Shown in pieces: positions 61,661-64,000 of a stretch of DNA of 64,000 nt. Numbering within the stretch: the first letter of the stretch is position 1; the number at the start of each line of letters is the position of its first letter. Made by a program: the position numbers and the translations under genes. The notes beneath the pieces were generated by a model. The model saw nothing but the letters and a program-made list of their open reading frames with translations. It did not search any database and had not been told where the DNA came from. Source of the stretch: Lutibacter litoralis (GTDB lineage Bacteria; Bacteroidota; Bacteroidia; Flavobacteriales; Flavobacteriaceae); NCBI RefSeq assembly GCF_014646675.1, contig NZ_BMNS01000002.1, positions 310,001 through 374,000 of the forward strand, written 5' to 3'.

Positions 61661-62872
61661 TTACTTCTTTTTCAGTGTAATTACCGTAATTTCTGGCCAA
61701 ATCCCAATTCTTCCTGGAAACGCTAAAAAACCAAAACCTCTATTAACATTTATATATTTACCAAATTCTTTATATATACCAGCCCAATGCTTATAAATGT
61801 ACTGCACAGGACTCCATTTTATTCCTGGAACCTCAATTCCAAATTGCATTCCGTGTGTATGTCCACTTAAAGTTAAGTGATAATTATTAGTATGACTTTT
61901 TATTTCTTGTTCCCAATGTGACGGATCGTGGCTCATTAAAATTTTAAAATCTTCTTTATTAATTTTTGAAGAAGCCAAATCTAAATCACCCACTTTTTTA
62001 AAACGTGTGCCCCAATTTTCTACACCAACCAACGCTATTTTTTCGTTTTCTTTTTCTAAATAAACACTCTCATTCAACAATAAATTAAATCCAATTTTAG
62101 GATGAATATCCTTTATAGCTTGAAAATTTTGTTCTTTTTCTTCTAGGGTTTTCCAACGCACATATTCGCCATAATCGTGGTTTCCCAGAACAGCATATTT
62201 ACCATCTTTTGCCTTTAATTTACTAAATAGAGGAATCCAAGGAGTCATTTCATCGGCAGTATTATTTACAATATCTCCAGTAAATAAAATAACATCAGAT
62301 GCTTGTTCATTAATTAAATCTATTCCGTATGCTATTTTTTCTTCATCATCAAAACTACCACTATGTATATCGGAAAGATGCGTTAATTTATAACCATCAA
62401 AAGCATTTGGTAAATCATCAAAAAACAAGGTGTGTTTAATAACTTGGTAATTGTATTTACCGCGCATCATTCCATAGAGCACAGAACTAAACGGGATTGC
62501 CGCCAAACCTAACGCCATTTTACTTACAAATGCTCTTCTGTCTGGAAAATAATTAGATGTTGTAGTACGCGAAAAATAGTTGAATCCCGATTTAAATATT
62601 CTAAAAATATCTTCACCAAATAATACAATAAGCGCAATAATTTTTGGTGAAAATGTAAGTATAAATAAGCCAAAAGATAACATTACTTGTTGGCTTAATC
62701 CTCTAGATTCTCCTATAGCATATATGGTATAAATAACATTAAAAACCACGGCTACAGAAAGCAACCAATACACTATATAAACAATTTTATTTTTTGTTAT
62801 AGTTTTAATACTTTGAAACGCATAGAAATCTATAATAAGCACAAAAACTATAAAAACTATCCACCTTATCAT
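61661..62872 (-). CDS. Membrane-anchored metallophosphoesterase
   Basis: A 403-residue protein with three or four N-terminal helices (to about residue 95) and a calcineurin-like phosphoesterase domain. All metal motifs are visible: THLSDIHSGSF, ILFTGDIVNN, AVLGNHDYGEY, LMSHDP and LSGHTHGMQFG. The family cuts phosphodiesters or lipid-linked diphosphates such as UDP-diacylglucosamine; the substrate here is unknown. Confidence 0.9.
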   Translation of the reverse strand: MIRWIVFIVFVLIIDFYAFQSIKTITKNKIVYIVYWLLSVAVVFNVIYTIYAIGESRGLSQQVMLSFGLFILTFSPKIIALIVLFGEDIFRIFKSGFNYFSRTTTSNYFPDRRAFVSKMALGLAAIPFSSVLYGMMRGKYNYQVIKHTLFFDDLPNAFDGYKLTHLSDIHSGSFDDEEKIAYGIDLINEQASDVILFTGDIVNNTADEMTPWIPLFSKLKAKDGKYAVLGNHDYGEYVRWKTLEEKEQNFQAIKDIHPKIGFNLLLNESVYLEKENEKIALVGVENWGTRFKKVGDLDLASSKINKEDFKILMSHDPSHWEQEIKSHTNNYHLTLSGHTHGMQFGIEVPGIKWSPVQYIYKHWAGIYKEFGKYINVNRGFGFLAFPGRIGIWPEITVITLKKK

Positions 62873-62941
62873 AAAAACAAATCTAAATTTATTTTATGAT
62901 AAATTATAAGATATTAAAAATATTAAGATGGATTTAACACG

Positions 62942-64000
62942 TTATTCCTTCGAATATTCTTGGTTACTCCCATCACTATCAACTTGATAGTGAAAATCTA
63001 CTTCTAATAAACCGGCGTCACCACCAAATGTATCTGTGCTACTTCTATAGAGTCTACATATTAACATACTAGAAAGATTCTTACCATTACCTGAAATAGG
63101 ACCTAATGGGGTAATTACATGCTCTTTTACTGCAATAGTACCTGTATTAGGTGCTGCTACAACACTTCCTGTATTTGTACTTGTAGCAGAAAAAGCTTCC
63201 CCAACTTTTGCCCAAGTATATTCTAAATTCCACTCAACTCTATTATCTTCTGGACCTGTAGAGCTTCCAGCTCTACCTGTTGTCCAATGTACATGCGGAT
63301 AAATAGCAGTTCCTTCTTTCCAACCATGTGGCATTTGAACAGTAAAAACTGCATCTTGACTCTTACCTCCTTCAAACCAAAGTAGAGCAGTATTTCCTAT
63401 AAAGTCATCCCATTTAGCATCATCTACAGTGCCTTTTATTTTTATTGTGTTTACTGGTACTTTTAAATCTTCCCATCTAGTGGCGTTTCCAACATAACTT
63501 AAAGAACCATCTGATGTGATTTTTGTGTAATTTTCTTCTTGATCGGTATCCGAATCTGGAGTTGTTGAACCTCCTTTATTTCCTAATTTTATCGTACCAT
63601 CGGCGCCAATTTCAAAATAGGTTTTAGGTGGATTTCCGTCACCTTGATCGGAAAGATCAGTTCCCATAAGGATTTCACCATCATTTCCAATTTTCATACG
63701 CTCCACATTTCTTGTTGTAAAATTTATTTCATCTCCATTAGGGTCTGTATCCGTAACCTTTTCAACTTCAATTTTTGTATCATTATCAGTATCAACTAAT
63801 GTTTTTTCAGAAACTAATTCTACCCAACCACTGTTATAATACCAAAAACTATTTGTAACAGTGTCAAAAACTAACAAACCTGCTGCAGGGCTGGCTATAC
63901 CCGTTCTTGCAAGAGTATTCATTCTCGGAATTAAAACACCTTTAGAATTAGACTGTATCTCTAACATTGCCGAAGCATCTGGATTTGTAGTTCCAATACC
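62942..64000 (-). CDS. Cell-surface or secreted protein, C-terminal part (cut by window edge)
   Basis: The frame is open to the right edge, so the N-terminus is missing; an ATG at 63967 is internal. The visible part begins GIGTTNPDASAMLEIQSNSK and continues GVLIPRMNTLARTGI, PAAGLLVFDTVTNSFWYYN. This is the usual stalk motif of flavobacterial surface and tail-fibre-like proteins, often seen in exported repetitive proteins. The rest (about residues 130-350) holds ALLWFEGGKSQDAVFTVQM and YPHVHWTTG, a beta-rich domain of unknown role. There is no type IX sorting domain at the C-terminus (ends NQEYSKE). Confidence 0.75.
   Translation of the reverse strand, partial: GIGTTNPDASAMLEIQSNSKGVLIPRMNTLARTGIASPAAGLLVFDTVTNSFWYYNSGWVELVSEKTLVDTDNDTKIEVEKVTDTDPNGDEINFTTRNVERMKIGNDGEILMGTDLSDQGDGNPPKTYFEIGADGTIKLGNKGGSTTPDSDTDQEENYTKITSDGSLSYVGNATRWEDLKVPVNTIKIKGTVDDAKWDDFIGNTALLWFEGGKSQDAVFTVQMPHGWKEGTAIYPHVHWTTGRAGSSTGPEDNRVEWNLEYTWAKVGEAFSATSTNTGSVVAAPNTGTIAVKEHVITPLGPISGNGKNLSSMLICRLYRSSTDTFGGDAGLLEVDFHYQVDSDGSNQEYSKE

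Overview
The window is about 64 kb of ordinary, gene-dense chromosome from a member of the Bacteroidota, almost certainly a Flavobacteriaceae. The DNA is AT-rich, Shine-Dalgarno sequences are essentially absent, and many genes are preceded by the Bacteroidota -7 promoter element TAnnTTTG. Gene content agrees (DUF4920, DUF2797, MnmD, M13 and S37 lipoprotein peptidases, a DAHP synthase-chorismate mutase fusion, a DUF2723 membrane glycosyltransferase). The genus cannot be fixed from sequence alone. I see no phage, insertion sequence, CRISPR array or defence island.

Layout. 0-5 kb: end of leuB, a nitroreductase, cysE-cysM cysteine synthesis, and a DegT-type aminotransferase with galE. 5-12 kb: fabD, a queuosine-precursor transporter, YitT, DUF2797, a GH3 enzyme, a polyprenyl diphosphate synthase and a secreted DUF4177-like protein. 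12-16.3 kb: a minus-strand aromatic amino acid operon, pheA-aminotransferase-tyrA-aroF/chorismate mutase. 16.5-24.8 kb: capsule genes, with wzi and the PHP phosphatase convergent with an amino-sugar aminotransferase, a 4,6-dehydratase, Wza and Wzc. 24.9-32.5 kb: an S37 peptidase, a 1008-residue kinase/M23/aminotransferase fusion, and convergent to it an operon rpsU-GNAT-sodium symporter-ornithine/alanine racemase homologue. 32.7-38.5 kb: MarR, DUF885, a ketoglutarate-semialdehyde-type dehydrogenase with a divergent AraC regulator, and an unknown membrane protein. 38.5-45.5 kb: YjbR, DUF4230, HemW, a small monooxygenase, RuvC, a flippase-like protein with a GT2 glycosyltransferase, MnmD, and two lipoproteins. 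45.6-52.9 kb: ilvE, nadA-nadB, an M13 peptidase, a MazG-like pyrophosphohydrolase and an SDR. 53-64 kb: small membrane proteins, a truncated lemA, an SRPBCC-GyrI fusion, an aldehyde dehydrogenase, tag, tRNA-Gln, DUF2723, a polysaccharide deacetylase, a cysteine-free thioredoxin homologue, a phosphoesterase, and a cell-surface type protein running off the right edge.

The most striking find is not a large gene. Upstream of pheA on the minus strand is a complete transcription attenuator: a consensus -7 box, a 20-codon leader peptide with an alternating Phe/Tyr run (FYFYFYF at residues 10-16), an antiterminator whose left arm begins in the leader stop codon, and a mutually exclusive terminator with a nine-U tail just before pheA. 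The operon downstream makes both Phe and Tyr, so the leader codons match the products. Next most interesting are the three-domain fusion facing a transporter/racemase operon, several well-formed palindromes in promoter regions (near rpsU, between hemW and the monooxygenase, upstream of the lemA stub, upstream of the DUF2723 gene), a redox-dead thioredoxin fold, and three genes that must start with TTG (ruvC, hemW, mnmD).
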